Source of the DNA: Scatonaster sp045598705
GTDB lineage: Bacteria > Bacillota > Clostridia > Saccharofermentanales > Saccharofermentanaceae
Direction: 5' to 3'
Assembly: GCA_045598705.1 (NCBI GenBank)
Contig: JAZLMM010000034.1
Location: 28,088-92,087, forward strand
Length of the DNA stretch: 64,000 nt
Made by a program: the position numbers and the translations under genes. The first letter of the stretch is position 1. Each line of letters starts with the position of its first letter. The notes under the pieces were generated by a model. It was given only the letters and a program-made list of their open reading frames with translations. It had not been told where the DNA came from and did not search any database. Below are positions 7,488-16,358 of this stretch, in pieces.

Positions 7488-8911
7488 GAAAACTTATTAC
7501 TGCAGACTGGGATAAACAGTAAACGAGTCTGACCGATTCCAATCACGTCATATAACTTAAGTTCTGTCTCACCATTGATGTATTGTCCATTAACCGATAC
7601 TTTCTTTTGATCATCCCCACATAAAACTGTATATCGTACCGAATCTTCGTAATACTTAACTACGGCATGTGGATCACGTGAGACAGACACATCACGGAAT
7701 AGAGAAATTTCATAATTCTTCTGTCGGCCGATGATTGCCGAATTCTCTTGGAATACAAAGCTTGCTCCCGTCATTGGACCTTCCGTACAAACTAAGAAAG
7801 CTCTAGCATGAACACGGGGAATGTAATCCATGTCAGCTTCAACCATTGCAACCGTTGCATTGGGATCCACCGGTTTCTCTGGAACAGATGTCTCAAACGG
7901 TGTAACCTCTGGGACAACAACTGGCGCTTCTTCTACAACAGGTGCTTCTTCTGTAACAGGTGTCACTACCTCTACAGAAGATGATTCAACTTCACGTAAA
8001 TCGTCAACCTTCTCTGAAACAGATTCTACTATTGACTCTGGCCCAACAGAAACCTGTTCGCTTTCAATCGGCATCGGTGCGCCTGGCATCGGCACCGGTG
8101 CGCCTGGCATCGGCATCGGTGCGCCTGGCAACGGCACCGGTGCACCTGGCATCGGCATCGGTGCACCTGGCATCATTCCTGGCATAGGTCCTCCTGGAAA
8201 TCCAAATGCCGCAAATGCAGCCGCTTCAGGCTGGATTGGTTGACCTGCCGTTGCTGAACCGTCCTCAGCAGAAGGAACTGGAAATGTAGCACCTGTTTCA
8301 ACTGGTATAGGTGTAGGATTCTCCTTAACACCAAGACCGGTCACCGCATATGGACGATCAGATGGCTGATAGAAATCATCATTCTGAGCAAGTGGCGTAG
8401 GATTATCGGATACGCCGAGCCCAGTCACTGCATACGGGCGTTCTGAGCTCACCATATTTTCCGGCTGAACATCTTGTTGGAGCTTGGATGCTTCCTGTTG
8501 CTGGGTCGGAACTTGTACTACCTCTACTTGCGGTACTGCAACCTGAGGTACAGAAACCTGTGGCACAGAAACCTGTGGTACTGTAACTTGCGGAGCGACC
8601 ACTGGGACAACAGGCACAACTGGCGTTTCAACTGATGGTGCTTCGAAAACATTTTCATCAATTGCGACTGTCTTATGTACCGGCGAAGCATCTACATCAA
8701 AGTTTTCAATTGCAACCGTCTTGCGTACTTGTGGTTCCATTTCCACACCTTCGATTGCAACCGTTTTGCCACAAGAAGGTTTTGGAATCTCCATATTCAT
8801 CGGCTGAATGGGGGGATTAACAGACTTTGGCCCATTCATTACTTGAACGCAATATGGGCAGGACTGATAACGACTTTCATCATAAAAGTGACCACGTACA
8901 CATTGAATCAT
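7481..8911 (-). CDS. FHA-domain adaptor with zinc-ribbon-like N-terminus, TVAI motifs and Pro-rich repeats
   Basis: A 476-residue protein and the first gene of the signalling operon. The N-terminus has Cys4, His8, Cys18 and Cys21, a likely zinc knuckle. Then come three copies of KTVAI (Thr50, Thr65, Thr81) and a related ATVAM at Thr353, VPQV repeats at about 110-134, two copies of RPYAVTGLGV (158-167 and 186-195), and PMPGAP-type repeats at about 237-282. The C-terminal FHA domain spans about 370-470 (Gly-Arg 395-396, SRDPH 411-415). The TVAI motifs fit the pThr-x-x-Ile type ligand known for some FHA domains, so they are good candidate phosphosites for the operon kinase (inference). The long linker has no recognisable enzyme domain. 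Confidence 0.85.
   Translation of the reverse strand: MIQCVRGHFYDESRYQSCPYCVQVMNGPKSVNPPIQPMNMEIPKPSCGKTVAIEGVEMEPQVRKTVAIENFDVDASPVHKTVAIDENVFEAPSVETPVVPVVPVVAPQVTVPQVSVPQVSVPQVAVPQVEVVQVPTQQQEASKLQQDVQPENMVSSERPYAVTGLGVSDNPTPLAQNDDFYQPSDRPYAVTGLGVKENPTPIPVETGATFPVPSAEDGSATAGQPIQPEAAAFAAFGFPGGPMPGMMPGAPMPMPGAPVPLPGAPMPMPGAPVPMPGAPMPIESEQVSVGPESIVESVSEKVDDLREVESSSVEVVTPVTEEAPVVEEAPVVVPEVTPFETSVPEKPVDPNATVAMVEADMDYIPRVHARAFLVCTEGPMTGASFVFQENSAIIGRQKNYEISLFRDVSVSRDPHAVVKYYEDSVRYTVLCGDDQKKVSVNGQYINGETELKLYDVIGIGQTRLLFIPVCSNKFSW
8066..8203 (-). repeat. Proline-rich PMPGAP coding repeats in the FHA protein
   Basis: Degenerate 15-21-bp tandem units encode alternating PMPGAP and PVPLPGAP type sequence in residues about 237-282 of the FHA protein. 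The plus strand shows repeated GGCATCGGC and GGTGCGCCTGGC blocks. It is a low-complexity flexible linker, not a CRISPR array. Confidence 0.85.
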
Positions 8912-8997
8912 AACGCACTTACCTCACATTAGAATATTAATAATAATAACTTATTATTTGTATAATGTACATCTCAAGGGCATCTGACGCCTCATAC

Positions 8998-9870
8998 TTA
9001 CACATCCGGCTCAATGATTTTCTGTATTGCTTTCCATGTCAGATACACAGCGATGAAACATATAAAACTATAAGAGAAGATCAAATACATAAGCGTAGTG
9101 ACGGCATATCCCTTTGATGAAAAAGCAAGAACGAGCACAGATGGCATAACACCAAACAAAACAGCTTCAAGGAGAACAACTCCAAAGCTTGAAAATGGGT
9201 TCTTCAGCACCATCGCAGCTGCATTTCGATATACATCTCGGAAACGAAGTTCTACACACGCAATTAACGGATATACATAAATCTGCATCGCAGACCAGAA
9301 CACTAATACTGTAAGGAAGAAGCATTTCGCAATAGTATAAGCTATACCGGAACCTAGTTGCTGGTAATATCCTATATTGAATAAAACCACGGTTGAAAAT
9401 AGAACAGAGATGAAACTAGCCCCCAATGATTTCTTCCAGTTATCTTTCAATCCACTCTTGAAATCGCTTTTGAAATTGGCATCACCTATCAGGAGATTCT
9501 TAAAATAATAGGAAACTGCGGAATAGAATGGTCCATTAACGAAAAGCATTAATCCACTGAGCAGGAACGCAAACATAAACATCATCATAAAGTAAAAAGT
9601 GTTCAGCATTTCTTCTGTGACAGACGCAGCCGCCACTAGATTGTTATCTATCAGAAATTCCTTCAAACCGTCCATGGTGAACACAGAAGAAATCATTGAA
9701 GATATTGGTACAGCTACCAGAAAGCCGAGAATTGTAAAGATAAGATTAGTACCTAGAAGCAGAACGTTACTGGCAAGAACTCGAGACCAGTTATGAGAAA
9801 ACGATCTCAAGAAACCTTTCTGTGCAAAACCCTTCTGCCAATTCTCAGTTTTGTTTCGATTGTTACTCAT
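8998..9870 (-). CDS. Polytopic membrane protein, DUF624/YesL-like
   Basis: A 290-residue protein with about six hydrophobic segments (about 33-60, 85-112, 150-170, 185-205, 213-238 and 245-275). The pattern of a GP-F-S-A-x-Y-Y-FKNL stretch after the second helix, followed by a charged loop FKSDFKSGLKDNWKKS, resembles DUF624 proteins. The ATG overlaps the trmFO stop by 4 bases, so it is coupled to the comM-dprA-topA-trmFO transcript. Its 3' end lies 86 bases ahead of the signalling operon. No function is known to me; family membership is by eye and uncertain. Confidence 0.65.
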   Translation of the reverse strand: MSNNRNKTENWQKGFAQKGFLRSFSHNWSRVLASNVLLLGTNLIFTILGFLVAVPISSMISSVFTMDGLKEFLIDNNLVAAASVTEEMLNTFYFMMMFMFAFLLSGLMLFVNGPFYSAVSYYFKNLLIGDANFKSDFKSGLKDNWKKSLGASFISVLFSTVVLFNIGYYQQLGSGIAYTIAKCFFLTVLVFWSAMQIYVYPLIACVELRFRDVYRNAAAMVLKNPFSSFGVVLLEAVLFGVMPSVLVLAFSSKGYAVTTLMYLIFSYSFICFIAVYLTWKAIQKIIEPDV

Positions 9871-11204
9871 CCTCTTAACTTCTCCATTTTCCCATTATTT
9901 ATACCAACTTCTTCTAGCGCACGTTCAGCGTAGGCTAGATACTTCTCTTTCTTCTTTCCTTTTACACGATACCCAAGTGGTGCAATCAGCCCAAAATTCG
10001 CATTCATCGGAACAAAATTCTTCACTGCAGGGTCTGAAATGTAACAAGCCATGGCCCCTATCATAGAATTGGCAGTAAATTCAACAGGACTTTCCTTCCC
10101 CAGCGCCTGTAATGCGGCAAAATAACCTGCCAAGTATCCTGAAGCAGTAGACTCAACATAACCCTCTACACCTGTTATCTGGCCCGCAAAATAGATATTG
10201 GTAGATTGTCTCATCTGATACTGCGAATTAAGCAGTTTCGGAGATTCTATATAGGTATTTCTATGCATCACACCAAGTCTTGAAAATTCTGCATGCTCAA
10301 GACCTGGTATCAGGCTGAACACTCGCTTCTGTTCAGGATGTTTCAGACGAGTTTGAAAGCCAACAATATTGTATATAGAAGCCATCCGGTCATCCTGTCT
10401 CAGTTGAACACAAGCATAAGGCTCTTTACCTGTACGCGGATCGATTAATCCAACTGGTTTCAAAGGACCAAATCTCATTGTGTCATAGCCACGTTTGGCC
10501 ATCGTTTCAATCGGCATACAGCCTTCGAACACAGTCTCTTTATCAAAGCCCTTTACATCTGCAAGTTCAGCCTCAACCAAGGCTTCATAGAAACGACGAT
10601 ACTCCTCCTCGTTCATCGGGCAATTCAAATAGTCATCGCCGCCTTTACCATATCGGGACATTGCAAAACAAACAGATCGATCTATACTCGATTCCATTAC
10701 GATTGGTGCTGCTGCATCGAAGAAATGTAAATCTTGGTGACCAATCCGATTCATGATATCATCATACAAATCACCGTCTGTCAGCGGACCAGTCGCAACT
10801 ACGACAATCTGATCATCTGGAATCTGATGAATCTCGTCATAAATAATTTCTATATTCGGATGATTCGTAATCTTCTCAGTAATAAATCCTGAGAATTCTT
10901 CCCGATCCACAGCTAGTGCACCACCCGCAGGAACCTGACTGCGATCAGCAGATTCCATAATGAGCGAACCTAATATTCGAAGTTCTTCCTTAAGTAAACC
11001 GACACCATTCTCTAGTTGATTAGAACGAAGTGAATTACTGCAAACAAGTTCAGCAAACTGATTTGTGTGATGTGCTGGGCTTTTGCGAATAGGCTTCATC
11101 TCAAACAGTTTAACTTTGACGCCTAGTCGAGCTGCCTGATATGCCGCTTCCGAACCGGCAAGCCCGGCTCCGATAATCACAATTTCAGGTTGAGACATGT
11201 GCAT
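9867..11204 (-). CDS. trmFO: Methylenetetrahydrofolate-tRNA-(uracil-5-)-methyltransferase TrmFO
   Basis: TrmFO makes m5U54 in the tRNA T-loop using FAD and methylenetetrahydrofolate. The 445-residue protein has the N-terminal FAD dinucleotide motif GAGLAGSEAA, LVCSNSLRSNQLENGVGLLKEE, and the C-terminal FAGQITGVEGYVESTASG and NFGLIAPL motifs of the family. The start overlaps the topA stop. Both Met1 and Met3 are possible because GAGG lies 4 bases from the first ATG and 10 from the second. topA-trmFO adjacency is standard in Bacillota. Confidence 0.97.
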   Translation of the reverse strand: MHMSQPEIVIIGAGLAGSEAAYQAARLGVKVKLFEMKPIRKSPAHHTNQFAELVCSNSLRSNQLENGVGLLKEELRILGSLIMESADRSQVPAGGALAVDREEFSGFITEKITNHPNIEIIYDEIHQIPDDQIVVVATGPLTDGDLYDDIMNRIGHQDLHFFDAAAPIVMESSIDRSVCFAMSRYGKGGDDYLNCPMNEEEYRRFYEALVEAELADVKGFDKETVFEGCMPIETMAKRGYDTMRFGPLKPVGLIDPRTGKEPYACVQLRQDDRMASIYNIVGFQTRLKHPEQKRVFSLIPGLEHAEFSRLGVMHRNTYIESPKLLNSQYQMRQSTNIYFAGQITGVEGYVESTASGYLAGYFAALQALGKESPVEFTANSMIGAMACYISDPAVKNFVPMNANFGLIAPLGYRVKGKKKEKYLAYAERALEEVGINNGKMEKLRG

Positions 11205-13414
11205 TAATCCTCTTTCTTCTGTTTAGGTGACGTTTTTTTTCGCGTCGTCTTTTTCTCTTCTTTTTCTTCTCCATTAGTATCAGACGCGCCAGCACTCTTT
11301 TTTGTTGCATTCTTCGGACAATCCGGATTTGCACACTTCGGATATGCACGTCCACGGAAACGCTTCCAAATCATGTAACTTCCGCAAGTATCACATTTCT
11401 GGCCTTCAACAGGCAAATACCAGCTTATGAACTCACAATTAGGAGAACTACCTTTCTTATCACAAGTATAGAATGTTCTGCCCTTATATTTATTGGATCG
11501 ATGAGATACCAAGCCAGATCCACAAATTGGACAAGATCCCTTTACTGTAATCTCGATATTACGAGTATACTTGCACGCAGGGAACTTTGAGCATGCGATA
11601 AACTGACCGAATCTTCCCTCTTTCACAATTAGTTCAGCACCACAGTCAGGGCAGAGCTCGCCAGTCTTCTTCTCTTCCATCTTTATTTTGGAGATAGAAG
11701 AACCAGCTTTAACGATTAACTCGTGGAAAGATGGGTAGAATTCAGAGAGAACTTTCACCCAGTCCTTCTTACCGATTTCGATCTCATCCAGTCTGGATTC
11801 CATATCAGCTGTAAAAGAAACATCAACAATTTCCGTAAAGTTCTCTGCTAACAAAGCGGTGACCACTCGGCCAAGTTCAGTCGGATGAATTGCTTTGCCT
11901 TCCTTATCAATATAATTTCTCTCAAGAATCGTAGAAATGGTTGGTGCATACGTTGATGGACGACCAATCCCCTTTTCTTCCAATGTCTTAATCAGTGTAG
12001 CTTCAGTATAACGGGCCGGTGGCAAAGTAAACTTCTGTTCAGACTTTAGATCAAGTAGTTTCAGGCTCTGACCATCTTGCAATTCAGGAAGTTTAGCTTT
12101 ATCATTCTTATCCTCATCACCGAGATCTTCATTAACATCCTCATAAGCAGCAAGAAACCCAGGGAATTTCACCGTCTCACCTTGTGTGCGAAAAATCGAA
12201 TCCACACAACGAATATCTAGTGAAACGGTATCCACTTCTGCAGATGCCATTTGAGAAGATAGGAATCTGTCCCAGATTAACTTATAAAGTCTGTATTGAT
12301 CATTTGAAAGAGAGCCACGAATAGATTCAGGACTAAGTTCAAAATGGGCGGGACGAATTGCTTCATGCGCATCCTGCGCCGAATTCTTATTCGAATACTT
12401 TCTTGGAGACTTAGGAAGATACTGTGCCCCATAACGATTCAGAATCAATTCTCTTGCAGCAGCAAGAGCCTCTGTAGAAACACGAACAGAATCCGTACGA
12501 ATATATGAAACCAGAGCAACCTGTCCCTGTCCACTAATCTCAACACCTTCATACAATTGCTGTGCAACACTCATTGTTTTTCTCGATGTAAAACCAATTC
12601 TGCGAGAAGCTTCCTGTTGCAATGTGCTTGTAGTAAACGGTGCAAATGGTTGACGAAGTTTCTTCCCTTTCTTGACTGACTCAACATAATAAGGCTGGCC
12701 GTTGATACTAGACAACAACAAGTCTGTCTCCGCCTGATTCGAAAGCTTGACTTTCTCTATCTTGCCTTGATTAATCTGTCCATGATATCTTGCCCGGAAT
12801 GGGAAACGTGTTGTCTCAGGAGTAAGTTCAATATTTACATTCCAATACTCCTCCGGTACAAATGCATCGATTTCCTTCTCACGGTCTACGACCAATTTCG
12901 TCGCAACAGACTGTACACGACCAGCTGACAATCCCTTACGAACTTTGGTCCAAAGAAGTGGACTTAATTCGTATCCAACCAGACGATCTAGAATTCTTCT
13001 AGCCTGCTGTGCATTTACCAAATCAATATCAATCTTCCTTGGTGCAGTAATTGCAGTCTGAACGGCTTTCTCTGTAATCTCATTAAAGGAGATTCGGCAA
13101 TCATCCTCCAAATCAATATTCAACACTTTTGCAATATGCCAAGCTATCGCTTCTCCTTCGCGGTCAGGGTCCGTTGCGATATATACACGTTCTGCAGCAG
13201 CTGCGTACTCTTTTAGTTCACGGATAACCTTCTCTTTACCGCGCATATTTATATATGTCGGACGGAAATCATGCTTCACGTCAACACCCATTGTGGAAGA
13301 AGGCAAATCGCGAATATGACCAACCGATGCCGTAATCTTAAAGTCTTTTCCAAGATATCGTCCAATTGTCTTAGCCTTAGCCGGGGACTCTACTATCACC
13401 AAATTCTTGCTCAT
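11204..13414 (-). CDS. topA: DNA topoisomerase I
   Basis: Type IA topoisomerase that relaxes negative supercoils. The 736-residue protein has the TOPRIM start VIVESPAKAKTIGRYLG, the DPDREGEAIAWH acidic motif, the active-site Tyr region SYIRTDSVR and GIGRPSTYAPT. Three C-terminal zinc-ribbon modules follow (CPDCG, CPICG and CDTCG starts), and the last about 35 residues are Lys/Glu/Thr-rich. GGAG lies 7 bases before the ATG. It sits between dprA and trmFO. Confidence 0.98.
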   Translation of the reverse strand: MSKNLVIVESPAKAKTIGRYLGKDFKITASVGHIRDLPSSTMGVDVKHDFRPTYINMRGKEKVIRELKEYAAAAERVYIATDPDREGEAIAWHIAKVLNIDLEDDCRISFNEITEKAVQTAITAPRKIDIDLVNAQQARRILDRLVGYELSPLLWTKVRKGLSAGRVQSVATKLVVDREKEIDAFVPEEYWNVNIELTPETTRFPFRARYHGQINQGKIEKVKLSNQAETDLLLSSINGQPYYVESVKKGKKLRQPFAPFTTSTLQQEASRRIGFTSRKTMSVAQQLYEGVEISGQGQVALVSYIRTDSVRVSTEALAAARELILNRYGAQYLPKSPRKYSNKNSAQDAHEAIRPAHFELSPESIRGSLSNDQYRLYKLIWDRFLSSQMASAEVDTVSLDIRCVDSIFRTQGETVKFPGFLAAYEDVNEDLGDEDKNDKAKLPELQDGQSLKLLDLKSEQKFTLPPARYTEATLIKTLEEKGIGRPSTYAPTISTILERNYIDKEGKAIHPTELGRVVTALLAENFTEIVDVSFTADMESRLDEIEIGKKDWVKVLSEFYPSFHELIVKAGSSISKIKMEEKKTGELCPDCGAELIVKEGRFGQFIACSKFPACKYTRNIEITVKGSCPICGSGLVSHRSNKYKGRTFYTCDKKGSSPNCEFISWYLPVEGQKCDTCGSYMIWKRFRGRAYPKCANPDCPKNATKKSAGASDTNGEEKEEKKTTRKKTSPKQKKED

Positions 13415-13465
13415 TTTTCGTCTCCATAGAAAGTGAATACTCTAACATTATTTATATATAATTCA

Positions 13466-14635
13466 TTAATAACGAATTGTCAAAACATATTTTGAACGTT
13501 CCTGAACAATTTGACCTTCCAATTCCATTTTCCCGAGCACCATTGCAACCTTCTGGAAAGGGATTCCACTTTCTTTTACTATATCGTCGCAAGACAGCTC
13601 ACTACTACCAAGGATATCCAGAAGGATTTTGCGAATCTCCATCTCTGTGAGGGTTTCCGGGTCTTCCTTGATTTTCTTCTCTAACTTCTTCTGTTGATAG
13701 GTTTCCTTGATTTCATCTAATTCACGAAAAAATACAACATGTGCAAGATATGCGAGGATGTCCTCCGGCTCAGTCGCAATCGTTGCCCCATCCTTTAGAA
13801 GTAGCAAATTTCCTTCGGATGTTTCAGAATATACAGTATTCGGTATTACAAATACTTCTCTTCCCTGTGCGGCAGCAAAATTCGAAGTGTGAAGCGTACC
13901 ACTATTCTTTCCAGCTTCGGTAATCAGTACGCAGTCAGAAAGTGCCGATAAGATACGGTTTCGTGCCGGGAAGTACTGCCGCACAGTCTTCTGGCCCGGT
14001 GCAAGTTCAGACAGTAGCAGACCGGATTTTGAAATCTGTACAGCAAGTTCTCGATTCTCATCCGGATATATCTGATCTAGCCCACATGGCATCACAGCAA
14101 TCGTCTTTCCGCCAGTTTCTAAACAAGAAGTATGTGCTACGGTGTCGATTCCTTTTGCTAATCCACTGACAATGACTACTTCATGAAGGCTCAATTTCTT
14201 TGAAAACTCTCTGGTAACCTTTCTCCCATAGAAAGATGGGTTTCTTGTTCCGACAATCGCAACTCGAGTGTGATCCGCCTGCATTAATGACAAATCTCCT
14301 TTATAATAGAGAACTAACGGCATATTGGGAAGTTGTTTCATATATTCAGGATAGACTTCATCGTACCAATCGAATGCCCCAATCCCTCGCGCTTCGACAT
14401 AGGTTACATATTCTTCAAAACGTTGATAGACCTGGCTTTCTTGCAGTTTCTTCCAGTTCTCTTTCTGGTGTAAAGATAGGTTCTCCTCTATCATAAATTC
14501 AGATATGTTATTATGAAAGGTAATCAGCGAAGTAGTTTCCGTATCTGTCATCAGTTTTCGGATTTGGCTTGAAGTGAAAACTTTACCAGCCATCAGCATC
14601 GTACAAAACAGATCTGCACGCAGTTTATCATTCAT
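13466..14635 (-). CDS. dprA: DNA processing protein DprA (Smf)
   Basis: DprA loads RecA on incoming single-stranded DNA in natural transformation. I place the start at the ATG at 14635 (MNDKLRADLF), because AGAGGAGG lies 8 bases upstream; a longer frame to 14695 has no comparable site. The 389-residue product overlaps comM by 8 bases. The Rossmann-like core shows VAIVGTRNPSFYGRKV, VSGLAKGIDTVAH and TIAVMPCGLDQIYP, followed by LLLSELAPGQ and FPARNRILSALS. The C-terminal about 65 residues look like a winged helix. With comM upstream it suggests at least remnants of a competence pathway. Confidence 0.95.
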   Translation of the reverse strand: MNDKLRADLFCTMLMAGKVFTSSQIRKLMTDTETTSLITFHNNISEFMIEENLSLHQKENWKKLQESQVYQRFEEYVTYVEARGIGAFDWYDEVYPEYMKQLPNMPLVLYYKGDLSLMQADHTRVAIVGTRNPSFYGRKVTREFSKKLSLHEVVIVSGLAKGIDTVAHTSCLETGGKTIAVMPCGLDQIYPDENRELAVQISKSGLLLSELAPGQKTVRQYFPARNRILSALSDCVLITEAGKNSGTLHTSNFAAAQGREVFVIPNTVYSETSEGNLLLLKDGATIATEPEDILAYLAHVVFFRELDEIKETYQQKKLEKKIKEDPETLTEMEIRKILLDILGSSELSCDDIVKESGIPFQKVAMVLGKMELEGQIVQERSKYVLTIRY

Positions 14636-16202
14636 TGCTCTTTCCTCCTCTTCGTTCAGTCCATTGAGGAAGTCGAAAAGACATCGCCTCCACAATGTGT
14701 TCAGTCTTCACATCTCTGCTTTCATCTAGGTCCGCTATCGTACGGGATAGTCGGATCATCCTCTGTAATCCTCGTACCGAAAGTTTTAGTTGATGCGCTG
14801 CCATTGCAGCGTATTCCATCTCTTTATTACCAATTCGGAATACCTCACCCAAGCCATTTGCTCTACATTCACCATTTCTACATCGTGGAATGCCAGCTTC
14901 ATCACATCGTTCATACTGAATTTGCCACAAATCATAGATGCGATTGCGCCACTTCATACTTTCCATTTCACATTCACTTCGCATCGTCTCAAGTAATGAC
15001 GACTCAGAAATATGTCCCAGGGTACAATAGATGTCCATCCGATCCAATAAAGCTCCACTTATTCTTCCCTGATAGCTAGAAATCATTGAAGAAGTGCATG
15101 TACATGCACTAGGAGACTCAAGCCATTTACCACATCGGCATGGATTCATGGCACCTACCAGCATAAATTGAGCAGGAAATGTCTGATTTCCATTTAATCG
15201 TGAGATAGTAATCTGACCTGTTTCAATCGGAACACGAAGCAGATCCAGTACATGTGGTGAGAATTCAGGCAATTCATCCAGGAAAAGCACACCATGAAGT
15301 GCTCTCGAGATCTCACCAGGCTGTGCAGATCTACCTCCACCGACCATTGCAGAAGGCGTACAGTGATGGTGAACAGAACGGAATGGACGTGCTCTAGAAC
15401 GGATATCCTCTTCTGAAAGAACAGAAAGTGCACTTTCCACACGGAGCAATTCGATTTTCTCCTCAAGTTGCAGTGGTGGAAGAAGGCCCTGAAGAATTCT
15501 GGCAGAAAGAGACTTGCCGGTTCCTGGAGAACCAACGAGAAGGACATTGTGGAACCCTGAAGCAGCAAGTATTAACGCACGTGCAGCAGTGGGCTGACCA
15601 CGTAGCGTGGCGATATCTTCTGAAGGAATAGGAAGCGGTTCTGGTTGAATGACAGCTTTCTTATTATTTCTCGATTTACGTCCACCCCGAACCACTTCAA
15701 TCGCTTCCAAAAGATTCTCCACGCCCTGTACAGAAACGCCAAGCAGGTTAGCCGCTTCTTCATCTGCAGAAGGTACGATACATAATCCTTGCCACGAATC
15801 GCCAAGACAAAGCATTCTTGACAGGCTTCCCGGCACAGCTCGAACCTGTCCCGTTAACGAGAGTTCCCCATAGATAGTGAGTTCCGAATCTCCACTATCT
15901 ACCTGACCTGATGCAAGAAGGATTGCCATAGCAATCGCAAGGTCAAACGAAGAACCAGACTTGTGAAGATATGCAGGAGATATGTTCACGAGAAGACGCT
16001 GTTTCGGAAACTCAAATCCACAAGAGCGAATACTTGCACGCACACGTTCTTTGGCCTCACGAATCGAAGAATCACCAAGTCCGACGACTTCGAAACTTGG
16101 CAATCCTTGAAAAATGGACGCTTCCACCTCAGCCACTTGCCCTTCAAGTCCAGATAGATATAGTGTTCTCACTTTTGCATTATGTGACACGATTTTGCTC
16201 AA
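14628..16202 (-). CDS. comM: ComM/YifB-family Mg-chelatase-like AAA+ ATPase
   Basis: A 524-residue protein of the YifB/ComM family, known in other bacteria as a hexameric helicase that promotes branch migration during transformation. It has the N-terminal Lon-protease-like fold (VEASIFQGLPSFEVVGLGDSSIREAKERVRASI), the Walker A GSPGTGKS, the Walker B region GVLFLDELPEF, and the CRCGKW/CTCTSS cysteine pairs typical of the family. It is the first gene of the comM-dprA-topA-trmFO set and is divergent from ychF. Confidence 0.95.
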   Translation of the reverse strand: MSKIVSHNAKVRTLYLSGLEGQVAEVEASIFQGLPSFEVVGLGDSSIREAKERVRASIRSCGFEFPKQRLLVNISPAYLHKSGSSFDLAIAMAILLASGQVDSGDSELTIYGELSLTGQVRAVPGSLSRMLCLGDSWQGLCIVPSADEEAANLLGVSVQGVENLLEAIEVVRGGRKSRNNKKAVIQPEPLPIPSEDIATLRGQPTAARALILAASGFHNVLLVGSPGTGKSLSARILQGLLPPLQLEEKIELLRVESALSVLSEEDIRSRARPFRSVHHHCTPSAMVGGGRSAQPGEISRALHGVLFLDELPEFSPHVLDLLRVPIETGQITISRLNGNQTFPAQFMLVGAMNPCRCGKWLESPSACTCTSSMISSYQGRISGALLDRMDIYCTLGHISESSLLETMRSECEMESMKWRNRIYDLWQIQYERCDEAGIPRCRNGECRANGLGEVFRIGNKEMEYAAMAAHQLKLSVRGLQRMIRLSRTIADLDESRDVKTEHIVEAMSFRLPQWTERRGGKSNE

Positions 16203-16280
16203 CTAATCACCTTCTTTGCGAGGATTGGCGTCATTCTACTCTTTTCCTTCTTTTCAATCTCAAGATTTTTTCGACAAAAG

Positions 16281-16308
16281 ACGACAAAAGCTCGAATTGT
16301 GCTATAAT
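16281..16308 (+). promoter_or_regulatory. Putative sigma-A promoter of ychF
   Basis: The -10 is a perfect TATAAT at 16303-16308. The best -35 is ACGACA at 16281-16286 with a 16-base spacer. It lies about 50 bases before the ychF ATG. Confidence 0.6.
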
Positions 16309-16358
16309 ATTGGCTTGTTAGTAGATAAGCTATTATTTGAGAATTGAGGTTTTTTCAC

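Noticed and set aside
8066..8203. Short regular repeats resembling a repeat-spacer array
   Set aside because: They encode in-frame PMPGAP protein repeats and have no unique spacers, so not CRISPR.
7830..8243. Plus-strand 137-residue frame opposite the FHA gene
   Set aside because: It is a mirror of the Pro-rich and Glu/Val-rich repeats on the opposite strand, with low-complexity Gly/Thr/Ser sequence and no ribosome site.
13466..16202. Competence genes as sign of a mobile island
   Set aside because: comM-dprA-topA-trmFO is an ordinary core gene order in Bacillota.
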